NCBI GenBank assembly: GCA_021324445.1
Contig: JAJPJC010000085.1
Location: forward strand, 1-38,074
Source: Isosphaeraceae bacterium
GTDB lineage: Bacteria > Planctomycetota > Planctomycetia > Isosphaerales > Isosphaeraceae
Length of the DNA: 38,074 nucleotides
Direction: 5' to 3'
The position numbers and the translations under genes were made by a program. The notes under the pieces were generated by a model, which was not told where the DNA came from, did no database searches, and was given only the letters and a program-made list of their open reading frames with translations. Shown here in pieces: positions 38,055 through 38,074 of the stretch; position 1 is the first letter of the stretch; the number at the start of each line of letters is the position of its first letter.

Positions 38055-38074
38055 ATGTCTCCCGAATTTGTTGA
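38055..38074 (+). CDS. Start of a gene cut by the window edge
   Basis: ATG at 38055 is preceded by CGGAGG (38041-38046) with an 8-nt spacing, and the codons read MSPEFV before the window ends. The ribosome site and position after a long gap suggest a genuine gene start. No product can be named. Confidence 0.45.

Overview
The window is GC-rich, densely coded chromosomal DNA from a bacterium that is most likely a planctomycete, probably of the Isosphaeraceae/Gemmatales side. This rests on several gene types seen together: a DUF1559-type pseudopilin, an ECF sigma factor fused to a membrane and solenoid-like tail, heptaheme cytochromes linked to TPR proteins and to an FG-GAP/ASPIC (CRTAC1-type) protein, a sedolisin, and several palindromic repeat families. 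The placement is inferred from gene content; no rRNA is present.

Left part (1-7.3 kb): rpoC, complete and followed by a clear intrinsic terminator. Then, on the minus strand, come a small basic protein of unknown function, a lipoprotein of unknown function and a DUF1559 pseudopilin. A 0.74-kb gap (7.2-8.0 kb) carries two nested palindromic elements.

Middle part (8-18 kb): an ECF sigma/membrane fusion overlapping an M16 peptidase gene; a lipid-glycosylation pair (GT2 glycosyltransferase and LAB-N protein) whose last gene overlaps a PD-(D/E)XK Rpn-type nuclease; trpC; a soluble zinc-ribbon Ser/Thr kinase; two small unknown proteins; and a broken tyrosine recombinase. The recombinase relic points at the 3' end of the tmRNA gene (ssrA, minus strand). 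ssrA has its own promoter and terminator and can be read to the tag ANSNVGLRLAA.

18.5-25.4 kb: a secreted thioredoxin-like (TlpA-type) fusion protein, ribBA, a small unknown protein, a roughly 1-kb gap, then rny (RNase Y) and ymdB, separated by a long hairpin built of 7-nt repeats.

25.6-38 kb: a sedolisin peptidase, two small related secreted beta-sandwich proteins, and then the most unusual block. This is a co-directional run of four genes (TPR-heptaheme cytochrome, TPR membrane protein, truncated TPR paralogue, TPR/FG-GAP/ASPIC protein) facing a second, related heptaheme cytochrome on the opposite strand. The truncated TPR paralogue ends in a palindromic repeat element, and a second copy of that element lies between the two convergent genes. 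I infer an envelope-associated redox module built of TPR, multiheme and beta-propeller parts; its substrate cannot be read from the sequence. The window ends in tandem palindromic repeats and the first codons of another gene.
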